From: Thiobacillaceae bacterium | Lineage (GTDB): Bacteria > Pseudomonadota > Gammaproteobacteria > Burkholderiales > Thiobacillaceae | NCBI GenBank assembly: GCA_012274165.1 | Contig: JAAPAA010000371.1 | Span: forward strand, 1-21,384 | DNA length: 21,384 nucleotides | Reading direction: 5' to 3' | Shown: in pieces, positions 7,286-18,040 of the stretch | Position numbering within the stretch: position 1 is the stretch's first letter | Layout of the letters: every line of letters begins with the position of its first letter | Translations under genes and position numbers: made by a program | Notes under the pieces: model-generated | Told to the model about the DNA's origin: nothing | What the model saw: only the letters and a program-made list of their open reading frames with translations | Databases searched by the model: none

Positions 7286-9363
7286 TGTCGTCGGCAGACG
7301 TTCGGGCGCGCTTGAGCGCGCTGCGCCAGGAAGTCGAACGTCACAACCACGCTTACTACGTACTCGATCAGCCGACGATTCCCGACGCGGAATACGATAG
7401 TCTGTTTCGCGAATTGCAGGCGCTCGAAGCCGAGAACCCTGAGCTTGTCACACCCGACTCACCGACCCAGCGCGTGGGCGGCAAGCCACTCGACGGTTTT
7501 CCGAAGGTGCGTCATGTCGTGCCCATGTTGTCGATCCGCACCGAAACCGATACCGAAGCGAGCGGCGCACAGGCCTTCGATGCGCGGGTACGCAAGGAGT
7601 TGGGATTCGGCGAATCCGATCTGCCGGTCGAATATGCGGCCGAGCTGAAATTCGACGGCTTTGCGATCAACCTGCGCTACGAACACGGCGTGCTGATGCA
7701 GGCCGCTACGCGTGGTGATGGCGAAACCGGCGAGGATGTCACGCAGAACATCCGCACCGTGCACGCCATTCCCCTGCGCCTGAGCGCCGATCCAGCGCCT
7801 GCTGTGCTGGAAGTCCGCGGCGAGGTGTTCATGCGCCGCGATGATTTCGAGCGCTATAACGCCAGGCAGCGCGATGCGGGCAAAGCCACGCTGGTGAATC
7901 CGCGCAACGGCGCGGCAGGCAGCATTCGCCAGCTCGACCCCAAACTCGCAGCGCAACGCCCCCTATCGTTTTTTGCCTATGGTTTGGGCGAGATTCAGGG
8001 CTGGAGCGCGGCGCCCGATACGCACAGCGACACGCTGGCGGCGCTGGAGAAAATGGGGGTGCCGGTATGCAGCGAGCGCATCATCGGACAGGGTGCAGCG
8101 GCGCTGATTGCGTTTCACGATGACATCGCTGCCCGCCGCGACCAACTGCCGTTCGACATCGACGGCGTGGTGTACAAAGTCAACCGCTTCGACTTGCAGC
8201 GCCAGTTGGGCTTTGTTACGCGCGAGCCGCGCTGGGCGGTGGCGCATAAATATCCGGCGCAGGAAGCGCTCACCACGGTGCTCGGCATCGACGTACAGGT
8301 GGGGCGCACCGGCAAATTGACGCCGGTCGCGCGGCTGGCGCCGGTGTTTGTAGGCGGGGTGACCGTGACCAACGCCACGCTGCACAACCAGGACGAGATC
8401 GACCGCAAGGATGTGCGCGTGGGCGACACCGTCATCGTGCGGCGCGCGGGTGACGTGATTCCGGAAGTCGTTGCATCGGTGCTGGAACGGCGTCCGCAAC
8501 CCGCGCCGCCGCGCTTCAATATCCTGCAAACCTGTCCCCTCTGTCCGGAGTGTGGCTCGCACGTGGTGCGGCTCGAGGGCGAGGCGGCAGCGCGCTGCAC
8601 CGGTGGACTGGTGTGTCCGGCGCAGCGCAAACAGGCGCTGCTGCATTTTGCCGGCCGCCGCGCGATGGATATCGAGGGCCTGGGCGACAAGCTGGTCGAT
8701 CAGCTGGTTGACCGCGGTTTGCTGCACACCCCCGCCGATGTGTACGGCCTGAGCCTGGACACGCTCGCCGGGCTGGATCGCATGGCTGAAAAATCGGCGG
8801 CCAATCTGCTTGCTGCCATCGAAACCAGCAAGGCCACCACGTTGGCGCGCTTTATTTTTGCCCTGGGTATCCGTAACGTCGGGGAGACTACCGCCAAGGA
8901 TCTGGCGCGGTATTTCGGTGGGCTGGACAAACTGATGGCTGCAAGCGAAGCCGATTTGCTGGCCGTACGCGATGTCGGGCCGATCGTCGCGCAGTCCATC
9001 CTGCAGTTTTTTGCGGAGCCGCATAACCGGGAGGTGATCGCCACGCTGCGTGGCGCCGGGGTGTATTGGGCAGAATCAACCGGCCTGCAACGATCGGCCG
9101 GTAGTCTGGCAGGCAAGACGCTGGTGCTGACAGGCACCTTGCCGACGCTGGCGCGCGATGCGGCGAAAGACAGGATCGAGGCTGCGGGGGGGAAAGTGGC
9201 AGGCTCCGTGTCGAAGAAGACGGATTACGTGGTGGCGGGCGCAGAAGCGGGCAGCAAGCTGGAGAAGGCGCGTGAACTGGGCGTGACCATCCTTGATGAG
9301 GCCGGCTTGCTGGCCTTGCTTGCTCCGAATGACGCCTCCGGGCAACAGATATTGAATTTATAG
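7285..9363 (+). CDS. ligA: NAD-dependent DNA ligase
   Basis: LigA seals nicks in replication and repair using NAD. The 692-residue protein has all expected parts. The N-terminal NMN-binding region carries HNHAYYVLDQPTIPDAEYDSLFRELQ. The adenylation motif ELKFDG places the nucleophile at Lys122, and the OB fold follows (VGRTGKLTPVARLAPV, TLHNQDEI). The zinc finger has Cys420, 423, 438 and 444 at the same spacing as the E. coli ligands. Helix-hairpin-helix repeats (about 470-590) and a C-terminal BRCT domain (about 605-685, GKTLVLTGTLPTLARDAAKDRIEAAGGKV) complete it. One extra cysteine (417) precedes the finger. The ATG 7285 shares its A with the zipA TGA, and there is no clear separate ribosome site, so coupling to zipA is likely. 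Confidence 0.97.
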   Translation: MSSADVRARLSALRQEVERHNHAYYVLDQPTIPDAEYDSLFRELQALEAENPELVTPDSPTQRVGGKPLDGFPKVRHVVPMLSIRTETDTEASGAQAFDARVRKELGFGESDLPVEYAAELKFDGFAINLRYEHGVLMQAATRGDGETGEDVTQNIRTVHAIPLRLSADPAPAVLEVRGEVFMRRDDFERYNARQRDAGKATLVNPRNGAAGSIRQLDPKLAAQRPLSFFAYGLGEIQGWSAAPDTHSDTLAALEKMGVPVCSERIIGQGAAALIAFHDDIAARRDQLPFDIDGVVYKVNRFDLQRQLGFVTREPRWAVAHKYPAQEALTTVLGIDVQVGRTGKLTPVARLAPVFVGGVTVTNATLHNQDEIDRKDVRVGDTVIVRRAGDVIPEVVASVLERRPQPAPPRFNILQTCPLCPECGSHVVRLEGEAAARCTGGLVCPAQRKQALLHFAGRRAMDIEGLGDKLVDQLVDRGLLHTPADVYGLSLDTLAGLDRMAEKSAANLLAAIETSKATTLARFIFALGIRNVGETTAKDLARYFGGLDKLMAASEADLLAVRDVGPIVAQSILQFFAEPHNREVIATLRGAGVYWAESTGLQRSAGSLAGKTLVLTGTLPTLARDAAKDRIEAAGGKVAGSVSKKTDYVVAGAEAGSKLEKARELGVTILDEAGLLALLAPNDASGQQILNL

Positions 9364-9377
9364 AACCAAGAACCAAT

Positions 9378-9391
9378 AAGGAAGAGCCATG
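9378..9391 (+). promoter_or_regulatory. Ribosome binding site of galU
   Basis: AAGGAAG at 9378-9384 sits four bases before ATG 9389. The gap after ligA is only 25 bases and contains no obvious terminator. Confidence 0.65.
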
Positions 9392-10258
9392 CAAACAGTC
9401 AGAAAAGCCGTATTTCCCGTCGCCGGTTTGGGCACGCGTTTTTTGCCGGCCACCAAGGCCAGCCCCAAGGAAATGCTGCCCATCGTCGACAAGCCGCTGA
9501 TCCAGTATGCCGTTGAAGAAGCGATGGACGCGGGTATCACCGACATCATTTTCATCAGCAGCCGCACCAAGCGCACGGTTGAGGATCATTTCGACAAGGC
9601 CTACGAACTGGAGACCGAGCTCGAGGCGCGTGGCAAAAAACGCGTGCTTGAACTGGTGCAATCGATTCGTCCGGCGGGTGTCAACTTCATTTATATCCGC
9701 CAGGCTGAAGCCCTGGGCTTGGGACATGCCGTGTTATGTGCGCAGCCAGTGGTGGGAAACGAGCCGTTTGCGGTCATCCTGGCCGATGACCTGATCGACG
9801 GCAATCCGCCGGTGATGAAGCAGATGGTCGATCAATACGGCTATTACCAATGCTCGGTGCTTGGCGTGCAGACCGTGGCGCCCGAAGAAACGGCGTCCTA
9901 CGGCATCGTGGATGCCACGCCGATGGCTGAGCGTGTGTCGCGCGTCAATGCCATTGTCGAAAAGCCCAAACCCGAAGACGCGCCGTCCAACCTGGGCGTA
10001 GTCGGGCGCTATATCCTCACGCCGCGTATTTTTCACCACATCCAGCAGCTCAAACCCGGTGCGGGCGGTGAACTGCAACTGACCGACGCCATCGCCGGCT
10101 TGCTCAAAGAGCAGCAGGTGCTGGCCTACGCGTTCGATGGCATTCGCTACGACTGCGGCAGCAAGCTCGGTTATCTGCAGGCGACGGTGGAATATGCGCT
10201 GAAGCACGCTGAAGTCAGCGAAGAATTCGGCGCATATCTGAAAAAACGGATGTGCTGA
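9389..10258 (+). CDS. galU: UTP-glucose-1-phosphate uridylyltransferase
   Basis: GalU makes UDP-glucose from UTP and glucose 1-phosphate for LPS, exopolysaccharide and glycan synthesis. The 289 residues match the usual length. The nucleotidyltransferase signature is at the N-terminus (AVFPVAGLGTRFLPATKASPKEMLPIVDKPLIQY), followed by LGLGHAVLCA, the acidic metal/sugar site ILADDLIDG, ASYGIVDATP, VEKPKPEDAPSNLGVVGRYIL, GELQLTDAI and YDCGSKLGYLQA. The whole set is typical of bacterial GalU rather than GalF or RfbA. It lies 25 bases after ligA with its own ribosome site. Together with kdsA it supplies envelope polysaccharide precursors. Confidence 0.96.
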   Translation: MQTVRKAVFPVAGLGTRFLPATKASPKEMLPIVDKPLIQYAVEEAMDAGITDIIFISSRTKRTVEDHFDKAYELETELEARGKKRVLELVQSIRPAGVNFIYIRQAEALGLGHAVLCAQPVVGNEPFAVILADDLIDGNPPVMKQMVDQYGYYQCSVLGVQTVAPEETASYGIVDATPMAERVSRVNAIVEKPKPEDAPSNLGVVGRYILTPRIFHHIQQLKPGAGGELQLTDAIAGLLKEQQVLAYAFDGIRYDCGSKLGYLQATVEYALKHAEVSEEFGAYLKKRMC

Positions 10259-10279
10259 ACCGCAGCTGCGACTTCAGCA
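10253..10279 (+). terminator. Hairpin overlapping the galU stop codon, possible terminator
   Basis: TGCTGAA (10253-10259) pairs with TTCAGCA (10273-10279). Inside lies the palindrome CGCAGCTGCG (10261-10270), which could extend the stem. There is no T-run after it, so it is a weak terminator candidate or an mRNA 3'-end stabiliser. Confidence 0.35.
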
Positions 10280-10283
10280 TGAC

Positions 10284-10311
10284 TTGAAAGCTTGGGTGGT
10301 AAGCCTACACT
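10284..10311 (+). promoter_or_regulatory. Candidate sigma70 promoter for the small cysteine-rich gene
   Basis: TTGAAA (10284-10289) and TACACT (10306-10311) are separated by 16 bases. Two direct copies of TGGTAAG (10297-10303 and 10311-10317) flank the -10 element with a 14-base period. Transcription would start near 10318. The call is by eye. Confidence 0.45.
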
Positions 10312-10346
10312 GGTAAGTAGTGTTTCGATGTCGTGAGGAGGGTCAA

Positions 10347-10562
10347 ATGGATACCCGTCATCGCACCCCGGCTGGAGGGCTGCTGATGCAATGTTCCGAC
10401 GAGGAGGCGTGCACGGTATTTAGCTGTGAAGTCTGTTTGAAGGGGGTGCCCGCAGACTCGGTTGCATTGAGTGACGCGCAGGATTACGTCCACCATTTTT
10501 GCGGACTGGATTGCCTTGAAGTCTGGCAAAAGCAGTCCGCCCTCGCCAACAAGCCTGTCTGA
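10347..10562 (+). CDS. Small cysteine-rich protein, DUF3330-like
   Basis: The 71-residue product carries a compact four-cysteine pattern: SCEVCLKGVP near residues 31-40 and HFCGLDCLEVW near residues 51-61. The CxxC...HFCxxxC arrangement suggests a treble-clef or MYM-like zinc site, and I recall closely similar sequences (CEVCLKEIP...YVxHFCGLDC) annotated as DUF3330. The family has no established function that I know of; members occur as stand-alone proteins and near mercury-resistance transposons, but no mer gene is visible here. Two further cysteines (MQCSDEEACTV) precede the motif. AGGAGGG at 10336-10342 fixes the ATG at 10347 rather than the upstream ATG at 10320. It has its own promoter-like sequence and lies between galU and purL. 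Cytoplasmic location is inferred from the lack of a signal peptide. Confidence 0.75.
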   Translation: MDTRHRTPAGGLLMQCSDEEACTVFSCEVCLKGVPADSVALSDAQDYVHHFCGLDCLEVWQKQSALANKPV

Positions 10563-10580
10563 GAGGGCACGTCGATCAGC

Positions 10581-10586
10581 TAAAAT
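10581..10586 (+). promoter_or_regulatory. Possible -10 element upstream of purL
   Basis: TAAAAT at 10581-10586 resembles a -10 hexamer. No good -35 is found 16-18 bases upstream, so support is weak. If used, transcription would start near 10593, inside the left arm of the inverted repeat before purL. Confidence 0.3.
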
Positions 10587-10614
10587 AGCGTCTTTGCCCA
10601 TTTGCAAAGACGCT
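10587..10614 (+). promoter_or_regulatory. Perfect 11-bp inverted repeat directly before the purL start codon
   Basis: AGCGTCTTTGC (10587-10597) and GCAAAGACGCT (10604-10614) are exact reverse complements with loop CCATTT. The right arm ends one base before the purL ATG at 10616. No Shine-Dalgarno sequence is visible between them. It could be a DNA operator, a translation-blocking hairpin in read-through RNA, or both. The arm order is opposite to an E. coli PurR box. Confidence 0.6.
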
Positions 10615-10615
10615 C

Positions 10616-14572
<3,957 letters not shown>

Positions 14573-14597
14573 TGCGCGCCGACTATGCGAAAATCCG

Positions 14598-14620
14598 GGG
14601 CTGGCTGCCACTGCCAGCCC
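14598..14620 (+). terminator. GC-rich hairpin after purL, possible terminator
   Basis: GGGCTGGC (14598-14605) and GCCAGCCC (14613-14620) pair perfectly across a 7-base loop, 26 bases after the purL stop. The tract after it (GTCTCGCCTT) is only modestly T-rich, so termination strength is uncertain. Confidence 0.4.
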
Positions 14621-14651
14621 GTCTCGCCTTACTCAATTGAATCGACTGTTC

Positions 14652-17471
14652 ATGAACGCACCTGAAAACCTTTTGACTGATGACCACCTGCGCGCGCAGG
14701 TCAAACTGCTGGGCACCCTGCTCGGCCAGGTGCTGTTGCAGTTTGCGGGTGAAGATGTGTACGAGGCGGTGGAAACCCTGCGGCGCGGGTTTGCCGAGCT
14801 GCAACAGCAGGAAGACCAGCAACGCCGTACCGAGTTGATGACGATGATCGACGCCATGCCGGCCGGCAAGGTCGAACTGGTGGTGCGGGCTTTTAACAGC
14901 TATTTCAAGCTGGTCAACGTGGCGGAAGAAAGTTTTGCCCACCGCAATCGCCGCCGCATGCTGTCGCATGGCATGCCGTTGTGGGAAGGCTCGTTCGACC
15001 GCACCCTGGCCGACCTCAAAACCCAAGGCTTGCCGCTGGACGCCTTGCAGGACATGGTCAACCGCCTGCATTACGCACCGGTGTTCACCGCCCATCCAAC
15101 CGAAGCGCGCCGCCGCGCGGTGATGGAAGGCATGCGCCGGGTATTCCTGATTTGCGACCAGCTGTACAGCCCGATGCTTGGAGTGAACGACCAGCGTGAA
15201 CTGGAGTCGCAGCTGGTCGCTGAAATTCAGGTGATGTGGCGTACCGACGAATTGCGCAGCGCCAAGCTCGAAGTGCGCGACGAAGTGCGCAACGGCCTGT
15301 ATTACGTGCGCGAAAGCCTGTTCGAAGCGGTGCCGAAGGCCTATCTGTTTTTCGAAAAGGCGCTGCGCAAGCACTACGGCGTGAATGCCGATGGGGTCGC
15401 GCCGATCAATGTGCCGAGCTTCATCCGTTTTGGTTCGTGGATCGGCGGCGATCGCGATGGCAATCCCTTTGTCACGGCAGATGTCACCGAGTGGACGGTG
15501 CATACGCAGATGCAGGCCGCACTCGACGAATATCGTGCGCGTGTGCTGGAACTGCGGCAGACGCTCACCCACAGCAGCGACTGGTGCGCGCCGTCCGGGC
15601 AGTTCATGGCCCGGCTGGGCGAATACGAGGCCGAGTTTGGCGAGCAGGTGTTTCGCGGCACCGCCGTGCAGATATACAGCCGCGAGCCCTACCGCCGCAT
15701 GGCGGCGATGATGCTGGCGCGGCTCGATGCCAATTTGTCCTACGTTCACCAGTGCCTGGCCGATGTGCCGAGTTTCACGTCGCACCTGGCCTATGAGAAC
15801 GCAGCGGCTTTCCTCGCCGATTTGTATTTGTTGCGCGATTCGCTGGTCAGTCATGGCGACCGCATCGTGGCCCAGCAGGATTTACAGGCGCTGATCCGGC
15901 TGGTCGAAAGCTTTGGCTTTCATTTGCTGCAGCTCGATATCCGCCAGGAATCGACCGTGCATACGCGCACCGTCACTGCGGTATTGCAGCAGATCGACCC
16001 CGAGTTCGATTATGCCGGCGCCGACGAAGCCGAGCGGCTGGCGCGCCTGGCCGCCTGGGTGGGGTTTATCGACCCGATCACGGTGGACGATGCCGCGCTC
16101 GACGACGAAGCGCGCGAAGCGCTCGCGGTGTTCCGCCGCATGGCCAAATTACAGGCTGAAGTGGGCGACGAAGTATTCGGCGCTTACGTGATTTCGATGA
16201 CGCACAGCGCATCGCATGTGATGGAAGTGATGCTGCTGGCGCGCCTGGTTGGCTTGTGCGGCCACAACGGTCGCGACTGGTTCTGCCGCATTCTGGTTGC
16301 GCCGCTGTTCGAGACGGTGGACGACCTGCAACGCGGCCAGGCCATTCTCGACCAGCTGCTGACGAACAAGGTCTATCGTGCACTGGTGACCGCTAACGGC
16401 AACCATCAGGAAGTCATGCTGGGCTATTCGGACTCGTGCAAGGACGGCGGCACGCTGGCGTCGAACTGGAATCTCTACCAGGCTCAGCTTTCCATCATCG
16501 CGCTGACCCAGCAGCACGGCGTCGAATGCCGCCTGTTCCACGGCCGCGGCGGCACGGTGGGACGTGGTGGCGGCCCGACTCACGATGCCATCCTGTCGCA
16601 GCCGCCCGGTACCGTGAACGGCGAAATCAAGTTCACCGAACAGGGCGAGATGCTGTACTACAAGTACAGCAACCCGGAAACGGCCAACTATGAAATCGGC
16701 ATGGGCGTCACCGGCTTGCTGAAAGCCAGCGCTACCGCGCTGGCACACAGCGAAGTGCGTTATCCGCAAAAGTATCTGGACTGGATGCGCGACATGGCGG
16801 CAGCAGGTGAAACCGCTTACCGCGCGCTGATCGCCACGCCGGGCTTCATCGATTACTTTTACGAAAGCACCCCGGTCACCGAAATCGGCCTGCTCAATAT
16901 TGGCAGCCGGCCGTCGCACCGCAAGAAGGCCGACCGTTCGCTCGGCTCGATCCGCGCGATTCCCTGGGTGTTTGGCTGGGCGCAATCGCGCCATACCTTG
17001 CCCGCCTGGTTCGGCATCGGTAGCGCCTTGACGGGCTTCATCGCCAACCAGCCGGATGGGCTGGCGCAATTGCAGACCATGCACCGCGAGTGGCCGTTCT
17101 TCCGCAGTCTGCTGTCGAATGTGCAGATGTCCTTGACCAAGGCCGACATGGAAATCGCCGAGGAATACGCGCGCCTGTGCGAGCACCCCAACACCATGGC
17201 GGTTTATCGCTTGATTGCCGACGAGTTCATCAGCACCGTGAATGGGGTCATGCAGGTTGCGCAGATTGAAGCGTTGCTGGAAGAAAACCCGTCGCTGGCG
17301 CTCTCGATCTCACGCCGCCGTCCCTACATCGACCCGATCAACCACATCCAGGTGCGCATGCTGAAACGCTATCGCAGCGGTAGCGTGTGGGAGTCCGAGC
17401 AGGAAACCTGGCTCACTCCGCTGAAGCGCTCGATCAACGCCATTGCTGCGGGGATGCGTAACACCGGATGA
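14652..17471 (+). CDS. ppc: Phosphoenolpyruvate carboxylase
   Basis: Ppc carboxylates PEP with bicarbonate to oxaloacetate, refilling the TCA cycle. The 939-residue product has the family length (about 880-960). Active-site segments are VFTAHPTEARRR (His148), FGSWIGGDRDGNPFVT, GYSDSCKDGGTLASNW, and FHGRGGTVGRGGGPTHDAI (catalytic His630 with the flexible Gly-rich loop). The list continues with FTEQGEMLYYKYSNPETA, NIGSRPSHRK, RAIPWVFGWAQSR, and the invariant C-terminus ending RNTG. The start ATG 14652 is taken from the typical leader MNAPENLLTDDHLRAQV. The frame opens further upstream into purL, but that part does not resemble the family. No clear ribosome site is seen. The stop overlaps the next gene as ATGA. 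Confidence 0.97.
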   Translation: MNAPENLLTDDHLRAQVKLLGTLLGQVLLQFAGEDVYEAVETLRRGFAELQQQEDQQRRTELMTMIDAMPAGKVELVVRAFNSYFKLVNVAEESFAHRNRRRMLSHGMPLWEGSFDRTLADLKTQGLPLDALQDMVNRLHYAPVFTAHPTEARRRAVMEGMRRVFLICDQLYSPMLGVNDQRELESQLVAEIQVMWRTDELRSAKLEVRDEVRNGLYYVRESLFEAVPKAYLFFEKALRKHYGVNADGVAPINVPSFIRFGSWIGGDRDGNPFVTADVTEWTVHTQMQAALDEYRARVLELRQTLTHSSDWCAPSGQFMARLGEYEAEFGEQVFRGTAVQIYSREPYRRMAAMMLARLDANLSYVHQCLADVPSFTSHLAYENAAAFLADLYLLRDSLVSHGDRIVAQQDLQALIRLVESFGFHLLQLDIRQESTVHTRTVTAVLQQIDPEFDYAGADEAERLARLAAWVGFIDPITVDDAALDDEAREALAVFRRMAKLQAEVGDEVFGAYVISMTHSASHVMEVMLLARLVGLCGHNGRDWFCRILVAPLFETVDDLQRGQAILDQLLTNKVYRALVTANGNHQEVMLGYSDSCKDGGTLASNWNLYQAQLSIIALTQQHGVECRLFHGRGGTVGRGGGPTHDAILSQPPGTVNGEIKFTEQGEMLYYKYSNPETANYEIGMGVTGLLKASATALAHSEVRYPQKYLDWMRDMAAAGETAYRALIATPGFIDYFYESTPVTEIGLLNIGSRPSHRKKADRSLGSIRAIPWVFGWAQSRHTLPAWFGIGSALTGFIANQPDGLAQLQTMHREWPFFRSLLSNVQMSLTKADMEIAEEYARLCEHPNTMAVYRLIADEFISTVNGVMQVAQIEALLEENPSLALSISRRRPYIDPINHIQVRMLKRYRSGSVWESEQETWLTPLKRSINAIAAGMRNTG

Positions 17472-18040
17472 CGATGGAAAACCAGGCGGGTGATCCAACG
17501 CTGCCAAGGCGGCGCGGGCTGATCATTTCGATCGCTCTGAATGGCGTGCTGTTTGTGTTGGTATGCGGCATGGTGCTGTATGCCTTCATGCTCAAGGTTG
17601 ATCTGGACGAAGGCAAGCGGCGCCTGGCCAAGGAAGTCGAAACCCGCCAGCAGGTCGAAATCTATCTGACCGAGACACGCAACCTGTTGACCAACAGCCT
17701 GCGTGAAATCGAGCAACTCAAAGAGCAGTTGGCCTGGAAGGAAAGCGATTACCAGGCAGCGGCATCCGCCAAACCCGCGTTGCCGGTCGTCGTCGATTTT
17801 CGCGCATCAGTGCTGGGTAAGGGGCTGGTTGCCGTGATCAACAATGCGAGCGATCGCTATCTGACGCTGGTGCTTGCGGTGCGGAATCCCACCTTGTCGA
17901 CAGCCAAGCGTTTCAAGCTTGAACTGAATCCGAAATCCAGCATTGATTTTGGCCACCTGGAAGGCTGGCAGTTTGCTTCGGGCGACGAAGTGGAGCTGTT
18001 CAACGACGATTTTCGTGCGCTGAAAATCACGGTGCCGTGA
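17468..18040 (+). CDS. Unrecognised membrane-anchored coiled-coil protein
   Basis: I do not recognise this 190-residue protein. After a short basic cytoplasmic N-terminus (LPRRRG) there is one strong membrane segment at about residues 18-42 (LIISIALNGVLFVLVCGMVLYAFML). A charged helical region with coiled-coil character follows (about 45-95, RLAKEVETRQQVEIYLTETRNLLTNSLREIEQLKEQL), then a likely beta-rich C-terminal domain from about 105. That last part (VVVDFRASVLGKGLVAVINNASDRYLTLVLAVRNPT) looks like a small immunoglobulin-type or adhesion-like fold, which is a guess. Topology is probably inside-to-periplasm. The ATG at 17468 overlaps the ppc stop as ATGA, so it is probably translated with ppc; ATG 17474 is an alternative start. 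Its 3' end overlaps the convergent transporter gene by 14 bases. Confidence 0.8.
   Translation: MTMENQAGDPTLPRRRGLIISIALNGVLFVLVCGMVLYAFMLKVDLDEGKRRLAKEVETRQQVEIYLTETRNLLTNSLREIEQLKEQLAWKESDYQAAASAKPALPVVVDFRASVLGKGLVAVINNASDRYLTLVLAVRNPTLSTAKRFKLELNPKSSIDFGHLEGWQFASGDEVELFNDDFRALKITVP

Noticed and set aside
8533..8616. Altered zinc finger in LigA because of five cysteines
   Set aside because: Cys420, 423, 438 and 444 keep the standard spacing; Cys417 is simply an extra residue.
10347..10562. Remnant of a mercury-resistance transposon, given the DUF3330-like gene
   Set aside because: No mer genes, transposase, terminal repeats or target duplications are visible, and the flanks are housekeeping genes.
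10587..10614. PurR operator before purL
   Set aside because: The arms are TTTGC...GCAAA, the reverse order of the GCAAACG/CGTTTGC operator, and the loop does not fit.
10587..10614. Intrinsic terminator of the small cysteine-rich gene
   Set aside because: No T-run follows the stem and the purL start codon comes one base later.
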